Below the pieces are notes generated by a model that did not search any database, was not told the DNA's origin, and saw only the letters and a list, made by a program, of their open reading frames with translations. Of a stretch of DNA of 64,000 bases, positions 17,692-25,902 are shown in pieces. Source of the stretch: Desnuesiella massiliensis (lineage in GTDB: Bacteria > Bacillota > Clostridia > Clostridiales > Clostridiaceae); NCBI RefSeq assembly GCF_001403615.1, contig NZ_LN879456.1, positions 1,240,001 to 1,304,000 on the forward strand, given 5' to 3'. The number at the start of each line of letters is the position of its first letter. Positions within the stretch are counted from its first letter, which is position 1. The position numbers were made by a program, and so were the translations under genes.

Positions 17692-19782
17692 TTAGAAAAA
17701 ACTTAGTTTCTCCTTATTTGCAAATTCTATAAAGGCTTCTGCTATTCCATCTTCTGTTAAGCCGTCATGATTAAATAAATCGTGGTCTACTATTAAATGT
17801 CCATGACTATCAAGTAAATACCCATTTTCTATATTGTTTTCTTCATTGCTTTCATAAACATCTTTGTTTTCAGCTACATTTTCATAGTTTCCTAAAGTTT
17901 CTTCTGCTGTTAATATGTTTTTCGCTCCTGCTTTAGCTTTTACAAATATTTTTTCACCTGAATTGTCTTTGCCTGATTTTTGCATTGTGGCAAAGAATAT
18001 ATTATAGTCATCTACCTTTTTACATAAAGCTCCTTTTGAAGGGTCATCATTCCATTTTTGAACAAACAATACTGATGTTTTTGTTCCTGTATGAGGTTTA
18101 AAAGTATTTGGGTGAAGTCCTACTACTGCAAGTATTCTGCAATGCTCACATATATAATCTCTTATTCTTTTATCTGAGGAATTATTAAATCTTCCTTGTG
18201 GAAGTACAATCGCCATTCTTCCACCTGGTTTTAGAAAATCAATGTTTCTTTCTATAAAAAGAATATCTCTTCCTACTTTTGTCTGCCACTTGCCCTTATC
18301 ATTCTTAGCCAGTTCATACTTAGCAAGTATTCTGCTTTCTTTTATATCTCCTGCAAAAGGAGGGTTTGCAAGAAGTACATCAAAGTTAAATTGTTTGTAG
18401 CTTGATTTTTCTTTTCCTAATTTTTTCAATTTTTTAAAACCTTCATTATAAGTATCATTCCAAGCTTCTTCTTTTGTAACTTCATTCCATCTTTCATAAT
18501 CTAAAGTGTTTAAATGAAGTACATTAGTCTGTCCGTCTCCTGCAATAAGATTAAGAGTTCTTGCTACTCTTACAGATTTTTCATCAAAATCAATGCCAAA
18601 AACTTTGTCTTTAACGTATTCTTCACATCTATAAGGTTTTTTCTCTATGGTAAAAAGGTTGCTTATATTCAAACCTTCTTCTTTAATTATCTGTTTCCAA
18701 ACATGAAATATGCTGTGTACGGTAAATCCTGCTGAACCACAGGCGGTATCTATAAGATATTCTGATTCCTTTGGATTTAACATTTTAACGCACATATCTA
18801 TAACATATCTTGGAGTAAAATATTGTCCTTTTTCGCCTTTACTGCTTTTATTTATAAGATATTCAAAGGCTTCATCTACTACATCAAGGTTTGAATTAAA
18901 TAATTTAACATTTTGAAGTGAAGATACACATATAGCAAGGTGAGATGGAGTAAGCATTATTTTTGAATCTTCACTGAATACACCTTCCCATTTCCCTTTT
19001 GCCTTATCAAAAAGACTTTGTATCTTATCTTTTAGTTCTGTATCGGTCTGCCCTGAATTTCTAAATTCAAGTATCCTTTCCCTATCTTTACCTGAAAGCC
19101 ATTCATCATATAATTTACAAAAAATAAGCTTGAATATTTCTTCAAACACGTCTACCCCTGCATTAGCAAGAACTTCATCTTCCATTTCGAGGATTAAGTC
19201 CTTTAGGGACTTTCTTTCATTAACAAGCTTGTCTTTTTTTATCAAATCATCAAGAGTAAACTTTTCATTTAAAACATCAGAAAGTCTTTGATTGTTGTTT
19301 GGAATTACAGTTATATCTTCAAAATAATTAGGGTCTTTCCTATGATAGTAGGATATAGATTCTCCATTAGTCCATACTCCTATAGGTGAACCTGTAGCGT
19401 TGCAATAGGATTTTAGCTGCTCTTTACCATCTTTTAATTTAGGCTTTTTAAGTTCTACTATGATATAGGGTACATTGTGCTCTTTTTCGTAAACTACAAT
19501 ATCTGCTCTCTTTTTTTCTCTTCCAAAAGAAACTGGAAACTCCACTTCTATCCTTGAAGCAGGATACTCATACCTATCAATAAGCACCATTAAAAATAAT
19601 TGTCTTACTACTTCTTCTGGTGTAAGCTTTATTTCCTTTTTTCTAATTAAACAAGTAATGTATGGCACTTGAGCTTGTTTAACTTGTTTTAAAAATATGT
19701 TTTTTTCTAAAGCTTTAATTTCTTTTTCTGTAAATTGATTTAATTTATAATTTGTATCTTTAAGTATTTCCGATATTAACAT
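17692..19782 (-). CDS. Fused nuclease-methyltransferase (HsdR_N + N6-adenine MTase), BcgI-like
   Basis: About 696 residues. The first ~180 form an HsdR_N-type PD-(D/E)XK nuclease domain: D in KRADIVVYE (about residue 94) and E-x-K in IIVELKKPK (about 110-112). The rest is a gamma-type adenine methyltransferase with GQYFTPR, the SAM site DTACGSAGF (about 347) and catalytic LANPPF (about 475). The ATG at 19782 has GAGG upstream and is preferred over 19803. Nuclease and methylase in one chain plus a separate S subunit is the plan of Type IIB enzymes such as BcgI, not of classical Type I with an HsdR motor; no hsdR is nearby. Confidence 0.85.
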   Translation of the reverse strand: MLISEILKDTNYKLNQFTEKEIKALEKNIFLKQVKQAQVPYITCLIRKKEIKLTPEEVVRQLFLMVLIDRYEYPASRIEVEFPVSFGREKKRADIVVYEKEHNVPYIIVELKKPKLKDGKEQLKSYCNATGSPIGVWTNGESISYYHRKDPNYFEDITVIPNNNQRLSDVLNEKFTLDDLIKKDKLVNERKSLKDLILEMEDEVLANAGVDVFEEIFKLIFCKLYDEWLSGKDRERILEFRNSGQTDTELKDKIQSLFDKAKGKWEGVFSEDSKIMLTPSHLAICVSSLQNVKLFNSNLDVVDEAFEYLINKSSKGEKGQYFTPRYVIDMCVKMLNPKESEYLIDTACGSAGFTVHSIFHVWKQIIKEEGLNISNLFTIEKKPYRCEEYVKDKVFGIDFDEKSVRVARTLNLIAGDGQTNVLHLNTLDYERWNEVTKEEAWNDTYNEGFKKLKKLGKEKSSYKQFNFDVLLANPPFAGDIKESRILAKYELAKNDKGKWQTKVGRDILFIERNIDFLKPGGRMAIVLPQGRFNNSSDKRIRDYICEHCRILAVVGLHPNTFKPHTGTKTSVLFVQKWNDDPSKGALCKKVDDYNIFFATMQKSGKDNSGEKIFVKAKAGAKNILTAEETLGNYENVAENKDVYESNEENNIENGYLLDSHGHLIVDHDLFNHDGLTEDGIAEAFIEFANKEKLSFF

Positions 19783-19818
19783 CTTTTCTTCCTCTTTCTT
19801 CATTAAAGTAACATAAAA

Positions 19819-19947
19819 CTACACTATTATATTACCTGAATTCTTATCCTTGAAGGTGTTTACATAGTTTCTAGGCAAATAAAAATAATTATAGCCTGCA
19901 AAAATAGTAATGAATATAATAATAACTGCCGTCATAAATTTTTTCAT
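19819..19947 (-). CDS. Small membrane or secreted peptide
   Basis: A 42-residue protein with MKKF then a hydrophobic helix (MTAVIIIFITIFAGYNYFYL) and a polar tail. GGGAGG lies 7 bases before the ATG at 19947, a stronger start than the longer frame to 20001. It lies just upstream of the restriction genes on the same strand. No function can be assigned. Confidence 0.55.
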   Translation of the reverse strand: MKKFMTAVIIIFITIFAGYNYFYLPRNYVNTFKDKNSGNIIV

Positions 19948-20033
19948 ATAAACACCTCCCAAATTTAATATTATTATCTCAAATATTGAAAAACTTTTCA
20001 AAGATAATATGTATTATTAAAAAAATCCTCATA

Positions 20034-20075
20034 TTTAATAAAAAATACAGAATATATACTGTATTATATATTCTG
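20034..20075 (-). terminator. Terminator after the GGDEF gene
   Basis: A near-perfect palindrome (CAGAATATATAATACAGTATATATTCTG on the minus strand split around its centre) is followed by TATTTTTTATT, directly after the diguanylate cyclase stop. Confidence 0.75.
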
Positions 20076-20080
20076 CATTA

Positions 20081-20983
20081 TTAATTATTATTGATTACTA
20101 ACTTATTCTTACCTGCTGCTTTGGCCTTATATAAATTTTTATCTGCTAAATCTATAAGATCATTTGTGGTAAGCTCTTCTTTAAAGGCCGTATAAATACC
20201 AAAAGAAGCTGTGATATTAATTTTTATATCTTTTATATCTAAAGTTGAAGTTTCAATAGTCTTTCTAAGTTCCTCTGCAAAGTCATAAGCTTCTTCTTTA
20301 TTGGTATCATTTAAAACTATAATAAACTCGTCCCCTCCATACCTAGCAGCCCAAGATTTTTTATACACTATATACTTTTCTAATATTCTACCTAATAATT
20401 TTATAACTTCATCCCCCACTGGGTGTCCATATTCGTCATTTATAGCTTTAAACCCATCAATATCAAATATGATAATGGATAAAGGCTTTTCATGTAAGAC
20501 ACTTTTTATTATATCCACCGGAAGTCTTTCATTTATGTACCTTTTATTATACAAATTGGTTATGGTATCTTTTACCACCAAAGCATTGAGATTATTAATA
20601 ACCTTTTTAAGCTCTTCAATATCCGTATAGCTGTCATCCTGCATTAGCATGGACTTAGTAACATCATTTAACAATTCTAAAACCACACTGCGTTTGTCAG
20701 TTTCTATAGGAATAGCAGTGACCATATACACCTTATTAGAAGTATGCTCCAGTTTCATCAAGGTATCCTTTTGAAGGAAGGCTCTTACAGAGATACAATT
20801 GTCGCAAATCTTATCATCTTCCCAGCAGGAGTGACATACATCCCCTGTTTCTTCCATACCATTATTATCATATTTTATTACTCTTTTCATTAATGGATCT
20901 ACTATCCTAACTATTTCATACATAGATTTTAAAAAATCTATACTTTCTTCTAATTTATCATAAGAAACAACTTTTCTTTCCAC
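20081..20983 (-). CDS. Diguanylate cyclase with Cys-rich sensor domain
   Basis: A 300-residue protein. The N-terminal ~120 residues form a PAS-like sensor with a Cys cluster (DVCHSCWEDDKICDNCISV, about 48-66) that could bind a metal, an Fe-S centre or respond to redox. The C-terminal GGDEF domain is intact (AARYGGDEFIIV, preceded by DIDGFKAINDEYGHPVGDEV), so c-di-GMP synthesis is expected. The start is a GTG at 20983 with AAAGGAG upstream. It lies directly before (downstream of) an EAL remnant on the same strand, once a matched cyclase/phosphodiesterase pair. Confidence 0.9.
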   Translation of the reverse strand: MERKVVSYDKLEESIDFLKSMYEIVRIVDPLMKRVIKYDNNGMEETGDVCHSCWEDDKICDNCISVRAFLQKDTLMKLEHTSNKVYMVTAIPIETDKRSVVLELLNDVTKSMLMQDDSYTDIEELKKVINNLNALVVKDTITNLYNKRYINERLPVDIIKSVLHEKPLSIIIFDIDGFKAINDEYGHPVGDEVIKLLGRILEKYIVYKKSWAARYGGDEFIIVLNDTNKEEAYDFAEELRKTIETSTLDIKDIKINITASFGIYTAFKEELTTNDLIDLADKNLYKAKAAGKNKLVINNN

Positions 20984-21012
20984 TTCACTTCTCCTTTCAA
21001 AAAGATATGATC

Positions 21013-21338
21013 CTAAAAATAATATTTCTCTTCCTTTAGTAATCTTTCAAAATCTTCAGCGGGTATGGCTTTACTAAATAAAAATCCTTGGCCAAAGTCA
21101 CAGCCAGTTTCCCTAAGAAAATTAAGCTGCTCCTTTGTTTCGATACCTTCTGCCACAACTTTTAAATTAAGTTCGTGATTTAAATTTATAATAGTATTTA
21201 CAATCTTTTCATCCACCTTTTCATTTAATGCATTACTGATAAACTCCTTATCTATTTTTACTATATCTATGGGTAGCTTTTTCAAATAGGTAAGGGAAGA
21301 ATAGCCTGTTCCAAAATCGTCTAAAGCTATGTTAATAC
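21013..21338 (-). pseudogene. EAL-domain c-di-GMP phosphodiesterase, 3' remnant
   Basis: The frame encodes the last ~108 residues of an EAL domain: LDDFGTGYSS, LPIDIVKIDKEF, VVAEGIET, and the terminal GCDFGQGFLFSKA. The frame runs straight into the IS1380-family end at 21,339, and the missing 5' part, including the EAL signature itself, is not found on the other side of the IS. It is a non-functional remnant. Confidence 0.88.
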
Positions 21339-22994
21339 CCTAAATTCCACGTGTGTTTTTTATTAGCTTCAAAAATCACTATTTCACGAAGAATTTAGAC
21401 TGCTTCTCACACATTGTAACATTATTTACAACCACCTTTCAATCATTTTTGATAAATCATTGATTTCATCTTTGCTGCAATGATACTTAATAAACTCTGC
21501 AAGTTATCCACAGAGCAACACTCAATTTTATTGATGATATTCTTATTATACCAGACATTTTTCATACACTCCCTTGTACGAATAGTTTTCCGACAACTTC
21601 ATGATTACATATCTTGCGGTTTTGATTATTTTTGCTGCAAGAAATACATACTTCAAACGAAAGGTCTTTATTTGCTGTCTGTATTCTGAAGAGTCCAAGG
21701 AATCAAACTTGAACAACAAAAATAGGTTATATGAAAGCATCATCATTTGAAACACGGCTTCATTCGCCCAAAATGACTTTAGCAAGAGATGACCCACCGC
21801 CATGTCGTATTTGGCTTCTTTGATATAGTTTTCAGCATTACCACGCTTTTCATAGTATATAACTACTTTTTCAGAAAGCAAGGTAGTATTTGTTACAAAG
21901 AAAAAGTAGTCGTATTCGGAACCTTCTAAAAGTGATAATTGTGCTCTTTCTTTTTCTGGTTTCAGTACGCGAGATACGACAAATCTTCTGTCTTTTTCCC
22001 ATTTAACTAATTTTGTATACAGTTCTGTAGTTTCTCTACCTTCTTCTCCTTTAACGAATACAATTGATGAATTCGTTGCTTGTGAGGTGAGTGTAGAATA
22101 ACTTTTGGCTTTAATTAAATATTTGCATCCAAGAGATTCTATCGTTTCGATAATTTTTTCATCAAAGTAGCCACTATCCATTCGAAATAAAATTTCTAAA
22201 TCGTCTGATTTGATGTTAGCAACAATTTCTTTGATCATTTCCGCAGCACCGTTTGCAGTGTAAGTATTGCCACTTCTTACAAATCCGGTAACATATGCTT
22301 TTAATTCGTCGCAAAATGCAAATTGGATATTGTAGCATCGGTTTCCCAGTTTCTTAGGATTATATCCTTTTGACGCACCTTCTTGATGACCTTCTACGTT
22401 AATTACACTACTATCAATATCAATCGTAATGGATGTCAATTTACTTTTAGTGAGCAGTTTTTTAAAGACTTTAAAATTAATGTCTCTAAACATTTGGGTT
22501 GTCTTGAAGTTGAAGTTTCCTAGAAACCGTGACACTGTTTCAGGTTCTTTTACGGAAATATCAAACTCGTTGACGAGGGGATCATTTTGAAGTAGCTTTA
22601 GACGTTCTAACTTATCAATGCCAATGAAGTGACCGCAGAGCATGGTCTTTATATGATTCATCTTGATTTTATTTGTTGAGTCATTATCAAATACGAGGTC
22701 ATTTTCAATAAAATCAAAAATCCCATTGCTTTTTGCATTCTCAAGGAGCAGAAAAAGACCTGCATTTGATGTTAGATTCTTAGCTTTGAAATCAATTTTA
22801 TTAATCATAATTAGAACCCCTTTTTACTACTTTTCTTACTATTATTTTACCATATATCGAGTCATAAAAGCTGATAATTTAACATATTTTTGAGCACTTT
22901 TCTTTCACCCAATGGGTGAAAGCTGAATTTCGAAGGAACGCATATTTATCAAGGCTTTGATTATGCTTTTTGAAGTACTGACGTAGAATCTAGG
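21339..22994 (-). mobile_element. IS1380-family insertion sequence
   Basis: About 1,656 bp with imperfect terminal inverted repeats (CCTAAATTCCACGT at the left; CCTAGATTCTACGT inverted at the right) around one transposase gene. The bases next to the ends (ATAC / TATT) do not match as the usual 4-bp duplication, so the insertion was accompanied or followed by a deletion. Confidence 0.85.
21546..22808 (-). CDS. IS1380-family transposase
   Basis: A 420-residue DDE transposase: first Asp in TIDIDSSVI, second Asp in FRMDSGYFD, and Glu in YYEKRGNAENYIKEAKYD, the arrangement typical of IS1380. It fills most of the IS and has no frameshift, so the element could be active. Confidence 0.92.
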   Translation of the reverse strand: MINKIDFKAKNLTSNAGLFLLLENAKSNGIFDFIENDLVFDNDSTNKIKMNHIKTMLCGHFIGIDKLERLKLLQNDPLVNEFDISVKEPETVSRFLGNFNFKTTQMFRDINFKVFKKLLTKSKLTSITIDIDSSVINVEGHQEGASKGYNPKKLGNRCYNIQFAFCDELKAYVTGFVRSGNTYTANGAAEMIKEIVANIKSDDLEILFRMDSGYFDEKIIETIESLGCKYLIKAKSYSTLTSQATNSSIVFVKGEEGRETTELYTKLVKWEKDRRFVVSRVLKPEKERAQLSLLEGSEYDYFFFVTNTTLLSEKVVIYYEKRGNAENYIKEAKYDMAVGHLLLKSFWANEAVFQMMMLSYNLFLLFKFDSLDSSEYRQQIKTFRLKYVFLAAKIIKTARYVIMKLSENYSYKGVYEKCLV

Positions 22995-23018
22995 TATTAC
23001 TATTAATGAAGGACTAAT

Positions 23019-23210
23019 TCAATAAATATGAATATCTTTTCCCTTGATGTATTCAGCTATAAGTATATCAAGCTCTTCACTTAAAGATATTACTTTATTA
23101 CTTAAAGGTACTTCTGATTTTTCTATATTAGCTATAATATTAATATTTAATTCTTCTCTTAACTTTTCTATTTTATTTTCAAGTTCTATTTGTTTTTCGT
23201 TTTTCTTCAA
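23019..23210 (-). CDS. Spo0E-like aspartyl-phosphate phosphatase
   Basis: A 63-residue helical-hairpin protein. The C-terminal helix has the Spo0E signature in ISLSEELDILIAEYI (SxELD), where the Asp region dephosphorylates Spo0A~P and so holds back sporulation. A TTG at 23210 with GGAGGGGG upstream is preferred over the ATG at 23225, which has no site. It is transcribed away from the neighbouring XRE gene; a consensus promoter with flanking repeats lies between them. Substrate (Spo0A or another response regulator) is inferred from the family. Confidence 0.8.
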   Translation of the reverse strand: MKKNEKQIELENKIEKLREELNINIIANIEKSEVPLSNKVISLSEELDILIAEYIKGKDIHIY

Positions 23211-23258
23211 GTTTCCCCCTCCCATAATCTGTTGATATATGTAATATAATGTATGTTC

Positions 23259-23321
23259 ATCTTTAGCACCATTATATCAGTATAAAAATGTAAAATCAAC
23301 ATAAAAGTTAATCTTTAGCAC
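23259..23321 (-). promoter_or_regulatory. Spo0E-gene promoter flanked by direct-repeat operators
   Basis: On the minus strand TTGATT (23,294-23,299) and TATAAT (23,271-23,276) are separated by exactly 17 bases. The 11-base sequence ATCTTTAGCAC occurs at 23,259-23,269 and 23,311-23,321, bracketing the promoter. This is the expected layout for repression of the Spo0E-like gene by the divergent XRE protein. Confidence 0.75.
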
Positions 23322-23337
23322 ATAGGTGGTGTAGCAC

Positions 23338-23586
23338 TTGAAAATATATTGGTATGAAGGAAGTAAAAATATAATTGGAAATAGAGTTAGAGAAGCTCGA
23401 ATAAAACACACTCCCCCATTAACTCAGGAAAATTTATCTGCAAAGCTGGAACTTATGAATATTAAACTGGATAGAATATCTATATCAAGAATTGAATCAG
23501 GAGATAGGTTTGTATCTGATTATGAAGTTGTTGCTATATCAAAAGCTCTAAATGTAACATTAGATTGGCTTTTACTTGGAAGATAA
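23338..23586 (+). CDS. XRE-family transcriptional regulator
   Basis: An 82-residue HTH_3 repressor-type protein (LTQENLSAKLELMN ... ISRIESGDRFVSDYEVVAISKAL). It begins at a TTG with AGGTGG 7 bases upstream. It is divergent from the Spo0E-like gene and probably controls it through the ATCTTTAGCAC repeats. It is convergent with the relaxase gene. Confidence 0.82.
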   Translation: MKIYWYEGSKNIIGNRVREARIKHTPPLTQENLSAKLELMNIKLDRISISRIESGDRFVSDYEVVAISKALNVTLDWLLLGR

Positions 23587-23624
23587 ACTATCATAGGTGA
23601 GATTAATGGCAAAAAACTATTTTT

Positions 23625-24578
23625 TTAAATCTCCCATTGCCCTTCCTTTGTATTCCAATCTAATCCTTTTCCCTTGCTTTCTTCAATGATTTTTTCCTTT
23701 AAAGCTTGTCCTTCAAGAGTCATTAATGGATATTGTTTAGAATGATTGTCTGGCTCTTTACAAATGGAATTTATGGCTTCTATTAAAAAATACATAGCAT
23801 TTTCAAGTTCTCTTTTATTTGCAAATTGCTTATTTAGGCTTAGTCTTTTTTCTATCATTTCCTTGGTGAAATTCTCAGGAGGATATAGTTTTTTATTCCT
23901 GCACTTTTTACCTGAAGGAGTTGTAAAGGTTATATATTTTCTGTTTTCCTGCCAATCTACTTTGTATTTTAATTTCTCCATATTTTTTATAAATTCATCT
24001 TTGCTTGTAGAAGTTTTTATGCAATTAGTTACTGCAAGATACAGCTCGTATTTCCAGCTTGCTTCTTTTGAAATACTTCTATATTCACCATTTTTTATAT
24101 AGTTTCCTATATTAACTTTTGGTATTATAATTAACCCGTATTTTCTGCATATTTTATCTGAATAATCTTTTACTTCTTGGAGTTCTTTAGGATTTTGTCT
24201 CCACTTATAACCTGTTTCAAAATTTACTGAATTTATGACAAAGTGATTATGAATATGATTTCTGTCTATATGCGTAGCCATCACCACTTGATAGTCCTTA
24301 AACCTTTCGCATAACTCTTTACCTATTTCATAGGCTATTTTAGGAGTTATTCTATCATAAGGAGCAAAAGATTGAACAAAATGCACATACTGCCTTCCTG
24401 TTTCTTTACCATAGCTTTTCTTAATAGCCATCATTTCAATAAAAGCATTATCTCCATTGCAGTCTTTGCCCCATATAAGCTGTTCTTTGGTCTTTTTAGG
24501 ATTAAGAATATATTCTATAACTTTCTTTAAACTCTTGGGGGATTTATTGGGTCTGTTAATGAATTCAATAACTGCCAT
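23625..24578 (-). CDS. MOBP-type relaxase of the transposon
   Basis: A 317-residue relaxase that nicks and binds oriT through a catalytic Tyr. The metal-binding motif is clear: HIDRNHIHNHFVINSVNF (about residues 108-125), and the N-terminus MAVIEFINRPNKSPKSLKKVIEYI contains the likely catalytic Tyr. Its start overlaps the mobC 3' end by 52 bases. It resembles the second relaxase at 49,580-50,524 along its whole length. No coupling protein lies in the transposon, so transfer would need a helper T4SS. Confidence 0.92.
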   Translation of the reverse strand: MAVIEFINRPNKSPKSLKKVIEYILNPKKTKEQLIWGKDCNGDNAFIEMMAIKKSYGKETGRQYVHFVQSFAPYDRITPKIAYEIGKELCERFKDYQVVMATHIDRNHIHNHFVINSVNFETGYKWRQNPKELQEVKDYSDKICRKYGLIIIPKVNIGNYIKNGEYRSISKEASWKYELYLAVTNCIKTSTSKDEFIKNMEKLKYKVDWQENRKYITFTTPSGKKCRNKKLYPPENFTKEMIEKRLSLNKQFANKRELENAMYFLIEAINSICKEPDNHSKQYPLMTLEGQALKEKIIEESKGKGLDWNTKEGQWEI

Positions 24579-24847
24579 ATTTCATGAATCTCCTTTCTGC
24601 ACTGTGATAAATCTAAGCAGGATATTTTACCTTCATGACATAAAACTACTAATTGATTTAGATTTGTACCAATTTTAATAAGCTGCTTTGCTACATCTTT
24701 CATGCCATCAATTACTATAATGTTTTTATCTAAAGCTGAAAATGCTACATACTTACTTAAAGTTACTTTAGATTTTTTTGCTTTTTCTTTGATTTTTATA
24801 TATTCCTCTTCCGTTACCCTAAGGGTTATAAATTTATTCTTATTCAC
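24527..24847 (-). CDS. mobC: MobC-type relaxosome accessory protein
   Basis: A 106-residue protein with an N-terminal ribbon-helix-helix (ITLRVTEEEYIKIKEKAKKSKVTLSKYV) and the C-terminal IGTNLNQLVVLCHEG motif typical of MobC. It probably binds oriT and helps the relaxase that it overlaps. Confidence 0.88.
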   Translation of the reverse strand: MNKNKFITLRVTEEEYIKIKEKAKKSKVTLSKYVAFSALDKNIIVIDGMKDVAKQLIKIGTNLNQLVVLCHEGKISCLDLSQCRKEIHEIWQLLNSLTDPINPPRV

Positions 24848-25063
24848 TTTTTAAAGCTCCTTTCCATGTTTTTAATCATAGTAATTTTTTAGAGGGTTTG
24901 GGAGGCTTCTCCCATCATTCAAGCACTTTTGTAACACAAAAGGTAAGCTTGCCATCTCCTAAGAGATGTAAACTTACCTTCGCTGTTTTATCTAATTTTA
25001 TGAATAAAAAATAACCATCTTACTATTTGCAAAATGGTTATTTTATGCATAGATTTTATTTAA
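24848..25063. other. Candidate oriT region upstream of mobC
   Basis: Contains two hairpins: GGGAG-GCTT-CTCCC at 24,900-24,913, and a long imperfect one at 24,940-24,981 with AAGGTAAG / CTTACCTT outer arms and CATCTC / GAGATG inner arms. MOBP elements carry oriT directly upstream of mobC, so this is where it would be expected. No nick site can be identified by eye. Confidence 0.35.
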
Positions 25064-25414
25064 TTATACTGGTCTACGTTTTAATATATTAATATCTACT
25101 TCATGTCTTCCTGTCATATCTTTTAATACTTCTATACTTTCTTTTATTTCCTTCACATCTTTCGAGACGCTTTTCACTGATATTTCCATCAAACTTGCTT
25201 TTTCTTCTATCACTGAATCTGTATTTTTAAATGATTTTTCATTTTGCTCTTTATGTGAAGTTTGTACTTCTGTAATTATATCTATCTTTTTTTCTATGGC
25301 TTCAAGTTTAATTGAATTCTTTTTTATATCGTTTTTAACTCCATTTATTTCAGTTTCAAGCCTTGTTTGACCTTCTAATAACTTAATGAGCATATCTTTA
25401 ATTTCATTATCCAA
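25064..25414 (-). CDS. Coiled-coil protein of unknown function
   Basis: A 116-residue, highly charged protein that reads as one long heptad-repeat helix (IKDMLIKLLEGQTRLETEINGVKNDIKKN...). No enzymatic motif or membrane segment. Such proteins are common single genes in clostridial genomes and mobile elements. Its place between tnpV and mobC suggests transposon cargo. Confidence 0.65.
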   Translation of the reverse strand: MDNEIKDMLIKLLEGQTRLETEINGVKNDIKKNSIKLEAIEKKIDIITEVQTSHKEQNEKSFKNTDSVIEEKASLMEISVKSVSKDVKEIKESIEVLKDMTGRHEVDINILKRRPV

Positions 25415-25572
25415 AATATCACCTCTAAATTGCTTTTTAGCTTAAATAGTTATATTTTATATGCACTCATTCAATAATCTAAGTTTATTATAATATTTAT
25501 AGTATTAACATACAAGCTTTAATAATATTCATATTTTTGCATTTATCTCATTAACTTAACTGCTCATATAAT

Positions 25573-25881
25573 CTAATTATATATAAGCTCTTTTAAAACT
25601 ATTTCTTCTGCATAATCTTTTGCCTGTTGCCTTATTGTATAAGCCTTCATAAAATCTCCGTTCTTAGGCAAGGAATGTATTTGAAAATATTCCTCTTGAA
25701 TTCGCTCTAAAAGCTTGTAGGATTGATTTTCTACATTGAACAAGTATTTCATCAACTCACCCTTAAAAAGCAGTTCTGTGAAAAAATCTGGCTTATTATA
25801 CTTTAAATAATTCAGCTTCATCATTCCATATTTACCTAACTGAATATTTTCTTCCTTTAGCTTTAAATCTATTTTATTCAA
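25573..25881 (-). CDS. tnpV: TnpV-family transposon protein
   Basis: A 102-residue protein with the TnpV core: YGMMKLNYLKYNKPDFFTEL, a central helix, and the C-terminal IRQQAKDYAEEIVLKELIY. TnpV occurs in Tn4451/Tn4453-type transposons; its biochemical role is not known. It is the last gene before the right end of the element. Confidence 0.82.
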   Translation of the reverse strand: MNKIDLKLKEENIQLGKYGMMKLNYLKYNKPDFFTELLFKGELMKYLFNVENQSYKLLERIQEEYFQIHSLPKNGDFMKAYTIRQQAKDYAEEIVLKELIYN

Positions 25882-25902
25882 TTTACAACATCCTTCCTTT
25901 TA

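Noticed and set aside
16229..19782. Classical Type I restriction operon (hsdMSR)
   Set aside because: No hsdR motor subunit is present and the nuclease domain is fused to the methylase, which fits Type IIB better.
24940..24981. Rho-independent terminator
   Set aside because: The hairpin is long but has no T-run on either strand; placement upstream of mobC fits an oriT structure better, listed as a weak candidate.
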